Numbered from the stretch's first letter, positions 7,564-18,352 are shown. The stretch is 64,000 nucleotides of DNA from Pseudomonadales bacterium (GCA_019090615.1 JAHRVQ010000019.1:32095-96094); one strand, 5' to 3'. Made by a program: numbers and translations. Notes: a model not told the origin generated them from the sequence alone.

Positions 7564-9159
7564 TTATGGATACCGACCTAGCAGGTAGATACCCAGGGCC
7601 TGACGTTGATGGTCATCAAAGGGATACATAGGCATCGGTGGATTGGGCCTCGCAAGATACTTCTGGATACTTTCAAGATCATATTTATCACCCAGGTTAG
7701 TGAGTATTTTTAAGCCCCGGCCACTATCATCATGGCAACCTACACACTGAAACTGGCGAAAAATTTGCTCCCCTTCGGCGGACATTTTCACCCTTGATGA
7801 CAAAACCGACGACTGCTCTGTATTAGACCGCGCAGGTTCAACCGCTGCGTCATTGACCGGCAGACCGTCAAGCATTACTGCATCGAGACTATTATTCGAT
7901 ACAGCCTGTTGCTGTTCACCATAGGCCACGCGATATACCACGCGATATACAACGTTGGCATAATCATCGGCAATATAAATGGCACCATCTGGTCCCTCCG
8001 TGACATCTGCTGGCCTACCTATCACCTGATTACCAATATTTTGCTGGTTATTCAGAAAACCGCTCACAAAATCACGCTGCTGTATTTCTTCGCGGCTAGC
8101 GTTCCAATGTAGCGATACCACCTTATAGCCATCTTTTTCACTTCTATTCCAGGAACCATGCAAAGCTACAATGGCCGCCCCATGGTACTGTTCAGGAAAT
8201 TTTTTGCCCCTGACAAAGGCCATACCTAAAGGTGCATTATGTGCTCTGAAGTCAAATACCGGTGGTTCAGATGCGGCAATCAAATCCTCATTTCCCGAGC
8301 CAAAATCAGGGTCACTCAAACGGTTGCCGTTGGCATAGGGCCAACCATAGTGTTTTCCTTCCTCAATTTGATTAAATTCACAGGGCGGAAAATCATCGCC
8401 CAAAAGATCTCGACCGTTGTCAGTGGCATAGAGCAATCCATCCTCTGGTGACCAGTCAAAACCAGCACTATTTCTTAACCCTGCCGCAAAAATCTGTTCG
8501 CCACTACCATCAGGGTTATAACGAACCAACGCGCCACGGCGTTTATCCTTTTCAATACAAACGTTGCAGGAAGACCCCATGCTGACATACAACATGCCAT
8601 CAGGACCGAACCGAAGTGTCTTACGCCAGTGATTACCGCCGACAGGCAGATTTGTCACAATACGCTGGTATTCACCAATAACTGCACCCGCCTGATGATC
8701 AAATTGAACTCTACCGATAGCATCGGATTCCGCGATATAGAGCCAATCTTCATAGAAATCCAGTCCATTAGGGCCATTGAGCCCTGTCAGTAACACTTCC
8801 TGGCCGTCTGCTACGCCATTTTTATCCGCATCTCGGTGCAATAGAATAATTCGATCAAGATTGGTATTGGCGACCAGCAAATCACCCTGTCGGGTAAACC
8901 GTAGCAACCGCGCATTGTCCACGCCTGCAGCGTAAATACCGATCGAAAAACCGTCTGGCACCCTCAACCGGTCATTGACAGCCGCTGGGTCAAATGTATC
9001 AACTGGCAATGGAAAATTGACCGCACCGACCATAAAACGAATCATTAGCCATAACAGAACAGCCCCCAGAACCACCGCAATAAAAATATTGCGCAGCCAT
9101 TTTACGGGCCGTTTTAACGGCGTTTGTAGCGGATTTTGCCCATTTTCGATACTGGTCAT
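7564..9159 (-). CDS. Membrane-anchored quinoprotein sugar dehydrogenase fused to cytochrome c
   Basis: From ATG 9159 the product is about 531 residues. This start has GAGG eight bases upstream; a longer frame from 9195 lacks such a site. Order: a cytoplasmic tail, one membrane helix (FIAVVLGAVLLWLMIRFMV), a six-bladed beta-propeller of the soluble glucose/sorbosone dehydrogenase family (FSIGIYAAGVDNARLLRF, GPNGLDFYEDWLYIAES, NHWRKTLRFGPDGMLYVS, YVSMGSSCNVC, ATDNGRDLLGDDFPPCEFN, HGSWNRS), and a C-terminal cytochrome c domain with one heme site (CVGCH) and a likely axial Met in PPMPMYPF. It probably oxidises a sugar or aldose in the periplasm with PQQ and passes electrons to its own heme. PQQ use is inferred from the family. 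Confidence 0.85.
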   Translation of the reverse strand: MTSIENGQNPLQTPLKRPVKWLRNIFIAVVLGAVLLWLMIRFMVGAVNFPLPVDTFDPAAVNDRLRVPDGFSIGIYAAGVDNARLLRFTRQGDLLVANTNLDRIILLHRDADKNGVADGQEVLLTGLNGPNGLDFYEDWLYIAESDAIGRVQFDHQAGAVIGEYQRIVTNLPVGGNHWRKTLRFGPDGMLYVSMGSSCNVCIEKDKRRGALVRYNPDGSGEQIFAAGLRNSAGFDWSPEDGLLYATDNGRDLLGDDFPPCEFNQIEEGKHYGWPYANGNRLSDPDFGSGNEDLIAASEPPVFDFRAHNAPLGMAFVRGKKFPEQYHGAAIVALHGSWNRSEKDGYKVVSLHWNASREEIQQRDFVSGFLNNQQNIGNQVIGRPADVTEGPDGAIYIADDYANVVYRVVYRVAYGEQQQAVSNNSLDAVMLDGLPVNDAAVEPARSNTEQSSVLSSRVKMSAEGEQIFRQFQCVGCHDDSGRGLKILTNLGDKYDLESIQKYLARPNPPMPMYPFDDHQRQALGIYLLGRYP

Positions 9160-9316
9160 AATTGGAACCTCAATGATTGCTAGCCTAATTAACACCCTAA
9201 ATTAACGCCTTACACACGCCATTGCCGTCTCCAGAACTAAACTCAACCGTTGGCCGAATAATCCACAATCATAGACAACTTTGGCTCAATTCAAATACGC
9301 AGGGCACAAGCCTGGA

Positions 9317-9550
9317 TCATGCTTCAGGCGGAATCTCATCAGCCAGCATAATAGAGCAGGTTTCGGATTCAGTCTCAAATACAATAACTGCTTGTTCATT
9401 TTTAAGCTGATTTAGCACCTGCTCAACCTTATCCTTCAGGGTCAGGTCGCGAACACCGTAATCAGTGCCCTCACGGGTAACAAAATCTTCGATAACAGCC
9501 TGCAACACCTGCGTTGACAAGGTTTGCCATGGCACCCTAGTTTGACTCAT
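9317..9550 (-). CDS. yheU: YheU/UPF0270 family protein
   Basis: The product, about 77 residues from ATG 9550, matches the YheU family closely: VPWQTLSTQVLQAVIEDFVTREGTDYG followed by KVEQVLNQLKNEQAVIVFE. The function of the family is unknown. An in-frame GTG at 9559 is too close to the AAGG motif to be used; the ATG is twelve bases from it. A single gene divergent from the response regulator at 9697. Confidence 0.9.
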   Translation of the reverse strand: MSQTRVPWQTLSTQVLQAVIEDFVTREGTDYGVRDLTLKDKVEQVLNQLKNEQAVIVFETESETCSIMLADEIPPEA

Positions 9551-9696
9551 AAATAACACATACCTTGCAGCTTATCGCTAAAATTGACTTATCCACTATC
9601 ATATAAAGTATCAACGTCATCTTCATCAAACAATTTCTATAGTAGAACTTACATGACAAATTGCTTTATGCACATTAAAGAAGGCCAGGACCATCA

Positions 9697-10407
9697 ATGA
9701 CGCCACCAGCATCAAACCTGCTCATCATTGAGGACGAACCTATTACTCGTACACAGCTCGTTGCCTATTTTGAAAAAGAAGGTTATACGGTTTATACCAA
9801 ACCCGATGCCGAAGGTGTCGAATCATTAATCTCCAACCAGGATATTGACCTGTGCCTGATGGACATTAACCTGCCCGGAAAAGACGGTCTAACGCTCACC
9901 AGGGAACTCAGAGTAGGCTCAGATGTAGGCATTATTCTGGTAACAGGCAAACACGAGCAAGTTGATCGAATTGTTGGCCTCGAAAGCGGCGCTGATGACT
10001 ATGTAGTTAAACCTTTTGACCTACGCGAATTATCATCACGAGTAAAAAACCTCCTCAGAAGAGTTAAGGCACAGGAAATACAGAAACAACAAGGCACGCT
10101 CCGAAATTTTGAGGGTTGGCAGCTAGATCTCAACAAACGTCATCTAATGACGCCAGAGAACATTGAACAGTCCCTCTCAGCTGGAGAATTTCAACTTCTA
10201 CTCACATTGATTGAAAATGCCGGCAAGGTTATGAGTCGCGATCAGATCATGAATAAAATTCGGAACCGCGAATGGTATCCCGATGATCGATATATTGATG
10301 TCCTCGTTGGCCAGGTACGTAGAAAATTTCGCCAACATACACCAGACACCACATTTATCAGCACCATACATGGCACCGGTTATTTATTTGCCCCAGTGGT
10401 CACCTGA
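9697..10407 (+). CDS. OmpR/ArcA-type response regulator
   Basis: This 236-residue protein has an N-terminal receiver domain with the acidic pair in IIEDE, the phospho-acceptor Asp56 (CLMDINLPGKDG), the Thr of ILVTGK and the Lys of VVKPFD. A C-terminal winged-helix DNA-binding domain follows (LSAGEFQLLLTLIENAGKVMSRDQI, YIDVLVGQVRRKF, FISTIHGTGYLF). The sequence leans toward the ArcA/TorR branch. It is followed after 114 bases, same strand, by a 2270-residue hybrid sensor ending in an HPt domain, which makes a phosphorelay between them likely by context. The DNA target is unknown. Confidence 0.92.
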   Translation: MTPPASNLLIIEDEPITRTQLVAYFEKEGYTVYTKPDAEGVESLISNQDIDLCLMDINLPGKDGLTLTRELRVGSDVGIILVTGKHEQVDRIVGLESGADDYVVKPFDLRELSSRVKNLLRRVKAQEIQKQQGTLRNFEGWQLDLNKRHLMTPENIEQSLSAGEFQLLLTLIENAGKVMSRDQIMNKIRNREWYPDDRYIDVLVGQVRRKFRQHTPDTTFISTIHGTGYLFAPVVT

Positions 10408-10521
10408 TTTTGTCATGAGCCTTTTATTTCGCCCCAGTTACGCCAACGTCATACCTGTTTCAGGCCAGTGTTTCGGACCTATGTCACACCAAAATAAAAC
10501 AGCCTGAATAACACTGATCTC

Positions 10522-13500
10522 ATGCTAGCCGTCAAGGGTTACCATAATTTTACCACCATTCATCAAGGTCCAGAGACTTTGATTATTTCTGCCGTCCGTA
10601 CTCAGGACGACAAAAAGGTTGTTCTCAAACAACTGCGCCCAGATATCGCCTCGGCCGACTTTATTATTCGCTATCGCAAAGAATTCAATATATTGCAGAG
10701 TCTCAGTTCTGATCTGATTATAAAACCCTACGCCTATATCGAACGAAACAATACCCCAATTATTGTTCTAGAAGCCGCAACAGGTAAGCCGCTATCGGCC
10801 CTTATTGAACAAAAAACACTGCCGCTAAAACAAACATTGGCACTCATTTATGACCTCACTCAAGCTTTGGAATATATCCATAGCCAACAGCTAATTCACA
10901 AAAACCTCAGTTTTAGCAACGTTTTATATGATGTAGATAGTAGTCAGCTTAAATTGGTTGATTTCAGCCTTGCCAACCATCAACAACCTGTCAACTGGTC
11001 AGAACCTAATTCAATGCTCGAAGGGACACTGAACTACATGTCTCCAGAACAAACCGGCAGGATGAGTCGCAGCGTCGATTATCGATCCGATTTTTATGCC
11101 CTGGGGGCGATTTTTTTTCAGCTCCTAACCGGCCAACCACCTTTTAAAGCCGATGATTCACTGCAACTGATCTATCAACACCTCACTCGCCAGGCACCCT
11201 CTCCGCAACAGTTCAATACCGCCATTCCAGCTGCTGTGAGTAAAATCGCCCTAAAACTGCTAAGTAAAATGCCTGAAGATCGTTATCAAAGTACCTACTC
11301 GATTAAACAGGACCTAAACCATTGCCTGCAAAAACTCACCCTTGCCGGTACTGCCCCAGCCAGCATCGACTTTGAAATTGCGCTGGACGATATTTCTGAA
11401 CAACTCAATCTTTCTGAAAAATTACTCGATCGGGAAATGCATCTACAGGCGCTCCGTACAGCGCTTAACAAAGCTAAAGCGGGTGGCATTGAAACCATAA
11501 TCTGCACCGGCATTGCCGGCTCAGGTAAAACAAGCCTGCTTCAGGAATACCAGAAAGAAGTCATCAACGCCGGTAGCTACCTCGGTCGTAGTCAAATCAG
11601 CGTAGCAGAACCCAACGCCTATACCCGCCGACTTTATAATGCTTTTTCAACTGCACTGGCTGACCTTTCACGTCAACTTTTGGCAGCTGACGAACTTCCT
11701 GCCATCAGACAAGCTTTAAGCGACTCGTTGGGCAACAACTACGGTGTCTTTTGTGATTTCTGCCCAGAATTCAAAGCCATCATTGACCCACCGAGCATTG
11801 ACCCACCCAACATTGACCCACCCAACATTGACACGCTAAAAAGCGATCCATACAACATTGATCTATACAACAATGATCCACACAGCAATGATCCACACAA
11901 AATAGACCCACACAGCAGGACACGCAAAAACCCAGCTGATACAAAAAAAATACTCATCAAAAGCATCTACGACGTTATAAAGACACTAACTATAAATGGC
12001 AAAGTTGTAGTGCTATTTATCGATAATATTCAATGGATAGATAACCCATCAATCAAGCTATTCAGGTCGATGCTCAGACATTACCCACTGAGCCATTTTG
12101 TACTCATCTGCGGCCTTCGAACTGACCCATTAAACAATAACAAAGCAACCCACTGGCTTAAAAATATTTCTCGGCAGCAGGTGCCAACCGTAAAAATTCT
12201 CGAAGTCAATAAATTATCCATACACAGCGTACAGTTGTTAGTCTCAGAAGCTTTATTTCGTCCTCTGGATGAAGTATCCACGCTTTGCCAGCTTATTCAC
12301 TCCAAAACTAACGGCAATGCAATGGCTGTGAGAATTTTTATTACTCGATTGCATAATAAAAAAATCATCTATTTTAACCGCAGACATCGCGAATGGAATT
12401 GGGATATAAACTTAGCGGAAAGTGAAACAGCATCAACCAATGTCACTCAACTTCTGGCCAAAAAGATTACGCACCTGGATGCCATTACAACCCGGGTTCT
12501 CAAGATTGGCGCCTGTATCGGCGAATATTTTCATCTTAAAAGCATTAAAAATGTTTCTGGCTTATCTTTTTCCGATACATTTTCTGGGCTGCTTCAAGCC
12601 GTAGAAGCTGACTATCTGGTTTCAAGCATAGATACTGCCAACAACCAACAAAAAATTATCTATCGATTTGCTACTACAGAAATACATCAAGCCGCCTATA
12701 GCCTGCTTAACTCAGCGGAGCTAACAAAGGTTCATAACGATATTGGTTTGAATTTTATCCAACAACATCTTAATGACCCTGGCGAGCAGATTTTTGAAAT
12801 CATTAATCACCTCAACAACAATTATGAGGCCTCCGGCCAGGCAAGTATAGATCAACGCAAGCTGGCAGAATTAAATATCATAGCAGGCCATAAGGCAAAA
12901 AAAGATAATCGTTGGCCTATGGCATTCAAGCTACTAAAAATTGCCATCGACCTAAGCCCCAGGGATAATTTCAAAAAAATCCAGCCAATATATATTGAAG
13001 CAGCCGAAGCCGCTTACTTATGTGGCCAGACACATAAAATGCATACACTCATTGAAACTTGCAAACAATATAATCAAGACCCCGTGGCACAAGCCCAGGC
13101 AGAAGAAATTCGACTTAGATTTTTCGTTGCCAACAATCAATATGACAATGCCATACAATTAGGTAATCAATTACTCAGAATACTTGCGCCTGCAATTCAA
13201 CTAGATTTCGGCTACCGGGACAATGCTACGAAAAATTCCAGCATACTGAGAATAAATTTAAAACTGGCGATACAGGCAGCAAAACTAAGCCGCAATTTAG
13301 CATCCTCAACCAGGCCGTCTGCAGCCTACAAAATCTCCATGAAAATCTTATTAACCCTAAGTATGGCCAGCCTGTGGCAGGATAGTCGCCGCGCCACCAA
13401 ATACAACATCATAATGATGGACATGACTATCAAACATGGACTTTCAACCGAATCCACTATTGCATTCCCGCTCTTTGGCAGCGCATTAATCAACCATTTT

Positions 13501-16500
13501 GGCACTATCGGGCCAGGATATCACTACGGTACTCTGGCAAATAAATACCAGAAGGTTTTAGACACTGAATTACCCGACAGACAAAGTAGCGCAGTCGCAC
13601 TACTCAACAGCTTGATCCTTAACTGGAAACACCCTGTCAGAGAAACTGTTGCTGCACTTTCCTCAGCCTATCGAACTGGTATTGAAACAGGCGCCATAGA
13701 GCTTGCGTTGTTAGCCGGCACCAGCAGTGCTTGCGCGAGGTTTTTCCTCGGCCACGAACTCAACAGCCTGGACGTTAGTTTCGATAAATTACATCAGCAG
13801 GCGACAAAATTTCAACAACTGCCAATGTCAAATTTATGTCTAACTTATCAACAAACAATCAGACAGTTAATGCTTACCCATGAGCAACATGCCGAAACCT
13901 CACAAGCACGCAGTAACAATGATTTCGAACAAACACTCGACACCCCAAACCCTGGACATGCTGCACAATTTCATCTAATCCAGTTGTTTCTGGCGACATT
14001 ATATAATCAACCTGCTACAGCGTTGGCGCAGTCAAAAAAAGTTCGATTACAAAAGAAGGCGCTTAATAACCCGCAATTGCTGGTGCTGTTTATGCTATAT
14101 GAAACGCTTGCGTGTATTAGCAACCTTGACCAGACAAACTATTATGCAGCCTGCCAACTCAGACTACGTATAAAACTGAATCAACGAAACCTCCGCCAAT
14201 GGGCCCACCATGCGCCAGAGAATGTCCTGCATGCCTGCCACCTAATCGAAGCAACGCTTGCCCAGCGACGGGGTGATTTCCACCAGGCATTGGACCATTT
14301 TGAACTTGCGATTCATTTAGCCGAAAAAAATGACTTCCAGAACGAACATGCCCTTGCCTGCGAAATGATCTGTCGGTTATTAGTGACCTCGAACAAATAC
14401 CAGATGGGTAGTTTCTATTTACAGAAAACCAGAGCCGCTTATGTACGCTGGGGAGCGATGGCAAAAGTACGAATATTAGATGATGAATTTATAGAACTGA
14501 AACAGACATCAGGTTATGACGCTCAGTTACACCAGACTCAACTGCCGGTGCAACACCAGTCAGGCACTTATAAACAATCCGAAAACTACCTCGATCTTAG
14601 TTCGGTTATCAAGGCCTCACAGGCGCTGGCAGGAGAAATCATACTGGTCAATCTGCTTGAAAAGCTTATGCAACTATCACTGGAGAATGCTGGCGCGCAT
14701 GCCGCCAGCCTGTTACTTAGACAGGGAGATCAACTCCATCTGGAGATTGCCAGTTGTTCTACCGGTACAACTACAGAACATAAACTGCAACGGGTAGCAC
14801 TTAAGTCAACTACCAATCTGCCACTATCAATCATCCAGTATGTGGCCAGAGCTCAGCAGGACCTGGTACTCAACGACGCGCTCAATGAAGATATTTTCAC
14901 CCAGGATGAGTATATTCTGCAGGCACGGCCCAAATCTATTTTATGTATACCAATAATGAGCCAGGCTCATCTAACAGGCATACTATATCTAGAAAACCTC
15001 CACATCAGCCATGCCTTTACGCAGGATAGAATTGCAATATTGAAACTGTTGGCTTCTCAGGCTGCCATTTCACTCGAAAACTCAAAACTCTACCAGCAAC
15101 TAAATGATTCTAAAAACAAATATTTATCTCTCTATCAGAATGCCGTAGAAGGCATGTTAGAAATCAATATGCGTGGCCAGCTAATTAGCATAAATCCTGC
15201 CGCCACCGCCCTGTTGGGCTATAAGGCACCCAGTACCGGCACGGCACTCGAAAGACTCAAATTAAGCAACCTTTTTATCGATCGACTGGCACTGAAGTAC
15301 TTTTTAAAAACCTTGTTTTCCCAACGCCGAGTAATTGGCTTCGAAACCAGATTACAAAGATTAGACCACACTCATTTATGGGTAGCGCTATCAGCGCATA
15401 TTACGCCAGACGATGATAGCCGGCCCCAGCTTGTTGAAGCATCAATAATCGATATTACCGAAAGAAAACGCCGCCAGGATGCGGAGCAGGCCAAACACCT
15501 TGCCGAGGCTGCAACGGCGACCAAAAGCCAATTCCTGGCAACCATGAGTCATGAAATTCGCACGCCAATGAACGCTATCATTGGCTTCACTGACCTGGCC
15601 CTGCAAACACCCTTATCAGACAATCAACAGGCATATCTTAGCACTATAAAAAAAGCTTCTAATCACCTGCTGCGGGTGGTTAACGACATTCTGGATATCT
15701 CCAAATTTGAATCGGGAAAATTGAAACTGAGTATCACCGAATTTCGATTAAAGGATATCCTGGATGAGATTGACAATTTATTCAGCCTTGAAGCCAGAAA
15801 AAAAGGCCTGCAACTGGTAGTTTTGAAAACCGACAACATCGTTTCGGTACCGCTGATGGGAGACGCATTTCGCATCAGTCAGGTCATTATTAACCTGGTT
15901 AATAATGCGATTAAATTTACCACCCAGGGGCAGATTCATATCAGTATCAGCCACAACATTTTACCGATGGATTCCGCCATCAGCTCAGAAGGCGGCAGAT
16001 CAACAAACACCTTTTCTACAGCGATTGCTGCTGACAGCATCGATATTGAAAAAACCATGCCTGAGAGTCTAGCTTCAAACGCTCATTCAGATATTCGACC
16101 AGCCAGCATCCAGCTCAACTTTTCTATCAAAGATACAGGCATTGGTATTGATGCGGCGCATTTAGAAACTATATTCGATTCTTTCACCCAAAGTGAGCCC
16201 GAAGACAACCAAAGCGGCACAGGACTTGGACTAGCCATTTGTCGCCATCTAGTGGAATTGATGCATGGCACGATTGAAGTCGTCAGTAACAAAGGCAACG
16301 GTAGTTGTTTTAATTTTTCAATTATTGTTCCACGCGCAGTGAATGCCGAACTAGCAACTTCTAAACCCAATACTTTAATAAAGCAGAATGTTCTGCCAGA
16401 GGCCACCGCCATTACATACCCTGTTCAAGCTAAACAAAATATGCATGACACCTATCTAGCTAATACAGGTCTATCTAATACAGGTGTATCTAGTACAAAT

Positions 16501-17334
16501 GTATATATTACAGGTGGCGATAGCGGTGCCTGTCAGAATAAACCAACCTCACCACGCGAAATATTATTAGTCGAAGATAACTCGATTAATCAACAACTGG
16601 CGCTGGAAATGCTGACCAGAGCCGGTTATATCGTGACTATAGCCAATCATGGCCAGCAAGCACTACAATGCCTTGACAATAAACACCAGCAGAAAGAAAG
16701 CTTCTATGCTGTGCTTATGGATCTACGCATGCCGGTCATGAACGGCATGGAGGCAATGAAAATTATTCGCAGCAAGGCATATCTACAACACCTGCCCATT
16801 ATTGCCCTGTCCGCGGGTGTGCTACCAGAGGAAATTGAAGCTGCGCTGGCCCTTGGTTTTAACAGCTATGTTACTAAACCTGTGGACTTCAGCTCGCTAC
16901 TTAATCAACTGGATAACCTGGCAGAGAAAATAACGTCATTTAAAGTAGATACCGTAAGTAATACCGCTGAGCCCGACATCAACTTACACCTGGCACTGGC
17001 CAATTTTGACAACGATGAAAATTTACTGCGCCAATTGGTTGCGGAATTTATCCGTTTATATGCCTCTTCGTGCCAAACTCTATCAAGCCATTTGACCAAC
17101 AATGAAACAGAGGCAGCGGAGCGATTGATGCATAATGTCGCCGGGGTAGCTGGCAGTTTTGGCGCTAACCAACTTATGGCTGCCGCTCGACATATAGAAC
17201 AATCACTTATTCAACACCAACCCTGTACACCAGCATCGCTTGGCGAATTTTCTGCTTGCCTCAATATTTTTGTCGCTAGCATTCAGGTCTATCTACAGCA
17301 AACTAATGATACCGGCGTCAAAAACTTGCACTAA
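10522..17334 (+). CDS. Giant hybrid sensor: Ser/Thr (pseudo)kinase, AAA-type ATPase, TPR-like region, GAF, PAS, histidine kinase, receiver, HPt
   Basis: The 2270 residues divide as follows. About 5-270, a protein-kinase fold with the ATP Lys in VVLKQL. About 300-650, a P-loop NTPase (Walker A GIAGSGKTSL, Walker B VVVLFIDNIQW). About 700-1330, helical TPR-like repeats. About 1360-1530, GAF. About 1535-1650, PAS. About 1660-1900, a histidine kinase (MSHEIRTPMN with His1677, NLVNNAIKFT, DTGIGI, GTGLGL) with a long insert before DTGIGI. About 2010-2140, a receiver (LMDLRMPVMNG). About 2160-2260, HPt (LMHNVAGVAGSFGA). The general architecture is known, especially in cyanobacteria. The kinase catalytic motif reads HKNLSFSN instead of the usual HRDLKPxN, and DFG reads DFS, so that domain is probably inactive or noncanonical. 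Two in-frame 15-base repeats enlarge linkers. There is no membrane helix, so it is cytoplasmic. Confidence 0.9.
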   Translation: MLAVKGYHNFTTIHQGPETLIISAVRTQDDKKVVLKQLRPDIASADFIIRYRKEFNILQSLSSDLIIKPYAYIERNNTPIIVLEAATGKPLSALIEQKTLPLKQTLALIYDLTQALEYIHSQQLIHKNLSFSNVLYDVDSSQLKLVDFSLANHQQPVNWSEPNSMLEGTLNYMSPEQTGRMSRSVDYRSDFYALGAIFFQLLTGQPPFKADDSLQLIYQHLTRQAPSPQQFNTAIPAAVSKIALKLLSKMPEDRYQSTYSIKQDLNHCLQKLTLAGTAPASIDFEIALDDISEQLNLSEKLLDREMHLQALRTALNKAKAGGIETIICTGIAGSGKTSLLQEYQKEVINAGSYLGRSQISVAEPNAYTRRLYNAFSTALADLSRQLLAADELPAIRQALSDSLGNNYGVFCDFCPEFKAIIDPPSIDPPNIDPPNIDTLKSDPYNIDLYNNDPHSNDPHKIDPHSRTRKNPADTKKILIKSIYDVIKTLTINGKVVVLFIDNIQWIDNPSIKLFRSMLRHYPLSHFVLICGLRTDPLNNNKATHWLKNISRQQVPTVKILEVNKLSIHSVQLLVSEALFRPLDEVSTLCQLIHSKTNGNAMAVRIFITRLHNKKIIYFNRRHREWNWDINLAESETASTNVTQLLAKKITHLDAITTRVLKIGACIGEYFHLKSIKNVSGLSFSDTFSGLLQAVEADYLVSSIDTANNQQKIIYRFATTEIHQAAYSLLNSAELTKVHNDIGLNFIQQHLNDPGEQIFEIINHLNNNYEASGQASIDQRKLAELNIIAGHKAKKDNRWPMAFKLLKIAIDLSPRDNFKKIQPIYIEAAEAAYLCGQTHKMHTLIETCKQYNQDPVAQAQAEEIRLRFFVANNQYDNAIQLGNQLLRILAPAIQLDFGYRDNATKNSSILRINLKLAIQAAKLSRNLASSTRPSAAYKISMKILLTLSMASLWQDSRRATKYNIIMMDMTIKHGLSTESTIAFPLFGSALINHFGTIGPGYHYGTLANKYQKVLDTELPDRQSSAVALLNSLILNWKHPVRETVAALSSAYRTGIETGAIELALLAGTSSACARFFLGHELNSLDVSFDKLHQQATKFQQLPMSNLCLTYQQTIRQLMLTHEQHAETSQARSNNDFEQTLDTPNPGHAAQFHLIQLFLATLYNQPATALAQSKKVRLQKKALNNPQLLVLFMLYETLACISNLDQTNYYAACQLRLRIKLNQRNLRQWAHHAPENVLHACHLIEATLAQRRGDFHQALDHFELAIHLAEKNDFQNEHALACEMICRLLVTSNKYQMGSFYLQKTRAAYVRWGAMAKVRILDDEFIELKQTSGYDAQLHQTQLPVQHQSGTYKQSENYLDLSSVIKASQALAGEIILVNLLEKLMQLSLENAGAHAASLLLRQGDQLHLEIASCSTGTTTEHKLQRVALKSTTNLPLSIIQYVARAQQDLVLNDALNEDIFTQDEYILQARPKSILCIPIMSQAHLTGILYLENLHISHAFTQDRIAILKLLASQAAISLENSKLYQQLNDSKNKYLSLYQNAVEGMLEINMRGQLISINPAATALLGYKAPSTGTALERLKLSNLFIDRLALKYFLKTLFSQRRVIGFETRLQRLDHTHLWVALSAHITPDDDSRPQLVEASIIDITERKRRQDAEQAKHLAEAATATKSQFLATMSHEIRTPMNAIIGFTDLALQTPLSDNQQAYLSTIKKASNHLLRVVNDILDISKFESGKLKLSITEFRLKDILDEIDNLFSLEARKKGLQLVVLKTDNIVSVPLMGDAFRISQVIINLVNNAIKFTTQGQIHISISHNILPMDSAISSEGGRSTNTFSTAIAADSIDIEKTMPESLASNAHSDIRPASIQLNFSIKDTGIGIDAAHLETIFDSFTQSEPEDNQSGTGLGLAICRHLVELMHGTIEVVSNKGNGSCFNFSIIVPRAVNAELATSKPNTLIKQNVLPEATAITYPVQAKQNMHDTYLANTGLSNTGVSSTNVYITGGDSGACQNKPTSPREILLVEDNSINQQLALEMLTRAGYIVTIANHGQQALQCLDNKHQQKESFYAVLMDLRMPVMNGMEAMKIIRSKAYLQHLPIIALSAGVLPEEIEAALALGFNSYVTKPVDFSSLLNQLDNLAEKITSFKVDTVSNTAEPDINLHLALANFDNDENLLRQLVAEFIRLYASSCQTLSSHLTNNETEAAERLMHNVAGVAGSFGANQLMAAARHIEQSLIQHQPCTPASLGEFSACLNIFVASIQVYLQQTNDTGVKNLH
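11782..11916 (+). repeat. 15-bp in-frame tandem repeat (IDPPN/NDPHS) in the NTPase domain
   Basis: Nine units of 15 bases encode IDPPS, IDPPN, IDPPN, then diverged copies ending NDPHS, NDPHK, IDPHS. They sit between the Walker A and Walker B motifs of the giant sensor, at residues about 421-465, where the family has no such segment. Confidence 0.9.
16456..16515 (+). repeat. 15-bp in-frame tandem repeat before the receiver domain
   Basis: Four 15-base units (LANTG, LSNTG, VSSTN, VYITG) lie in the linker between the histidine kinase and receiver domains of the giant sensor. Confidence 0.8.
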
Positions 17335-17387
17335 AGTCCACTTTCAACAGAACATGGCGCATAACTATACTTAATGCAGCCATCAAA

Positions 17388-18215
17388 TTAGAGACTTTTA
17401 ATGGCAATTTGCGGCAGACCTGGCTTTTTTTCAAATTCAAAATCATGTAGTTTTGTATCCAGCAGATGTGAAGGCACAACATCAGTTGTGGCGCGAAATA
17501 TATTTTCCAGACGGCCCGGATACAACGCATCCCAGTCTTTCAGCATGGCTTTGATTTTCGGCCGCTGAAGGTTTTCCTGTGATCCACAAAGGTTACAGGG
17601 GATGATTGGCATCCCAACCAACTGAGAATACCGCTCAATCTCTACTTCTTTACAATATGCCAGGGGACGAATAACGACGTTTTCACCATCATCACTTAAT
17701 AACTTTGCTGGCATGGTTTTCAACTTCCCGCCATGGAACATATTAAGAAACAAAGTCTCTATAATATCATCTCGATGATGACCCAGAGCGATTTTTGTAA
17801 AACCATGTTGCCTGGCATGGGTGTATAAAATTCCGCGCCGAAACCGGGAACACCAGCCACAATAGGTTTTACCCTCGGGGACCATGTCTGTTACCAATGA
17901 ATAGGTATCTTCTTCAATAATATGATATTTAACACCGAGTTGCTGGAAATACTCGGGCAAAACATGCTCGGGGAAACCCGGTTGCTTCTGGTCCAGGTTC
18001 ACTGCCACCAACTCAAATTCTATCGGCGCATGCCGCTGCAGGCTAAGCAGAATGTCGAGCATGGTAAGGCTATCCTTACCGCCTGAAATACACACCATGA
18101 CCTTATCGCCGGCCTCAATCATTGAAAAATCATCAATGGCACGGCCCACATCTCGGCGCAATTTCTTTTGCAACTTATTCTTTTCGGTTCTGGATTTTGG
18201 CTGGTTTTCTGTCAT
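17388..18215 (-). CDS. ttcA: tRNA 2-thiocytidine biosynthesis protein TtcA
   Basis: The 275-residue product has the PP-loop [17 protein letters not shown], the CxxC pairs CGWC and CNLC that bind the Fe-S cluster, and [18 protein letters not shown] typical of TtcA. It thiolates cytidine 32 in certain tRNAs, using ATP and a sulfur donor. Length and motif order are standard. Convergent with the giant sensor gene and divergent from the deacetylase gene. Confidence 0.96.
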   Translation of the reverse strand: MTENQPKSRTEKNKLQKKLRRDVGRAIDDFSMIEAGDKVMVCISGGKDSLTMLDILLSLQRHAPIEFELVAVNLDQKQPGFPEHVLPEYFQQLGVKYHIIEEDTYSLVTDMVPEGKTYCGWCSRFRRGILYTHARQHGFTKIALGHHRDDIIETLFLNMFHGGKLKTMPAKLLSDDGENVVIRPLAYCKEVEIERYSQLVGMPIIPCNLCGSQENLQRPKIKAMLKDWDALYPGRLENIFRATTDVVPSHLLDTKLHDFEFEKKPGLPQIAIKSL

Positions 18216-18352
18216 GGCTTTATCAGTTACGAGTCTTCGGGCTATTTTTCCAGTCGCTATTCTACACCGAGCTGAATCTAGAAAAGTATTATGGGCGGTA
18301 AAAAAATATGAGAAAATAACCGCGACAAATTTTTCTCAGGAACACCCAGGCT

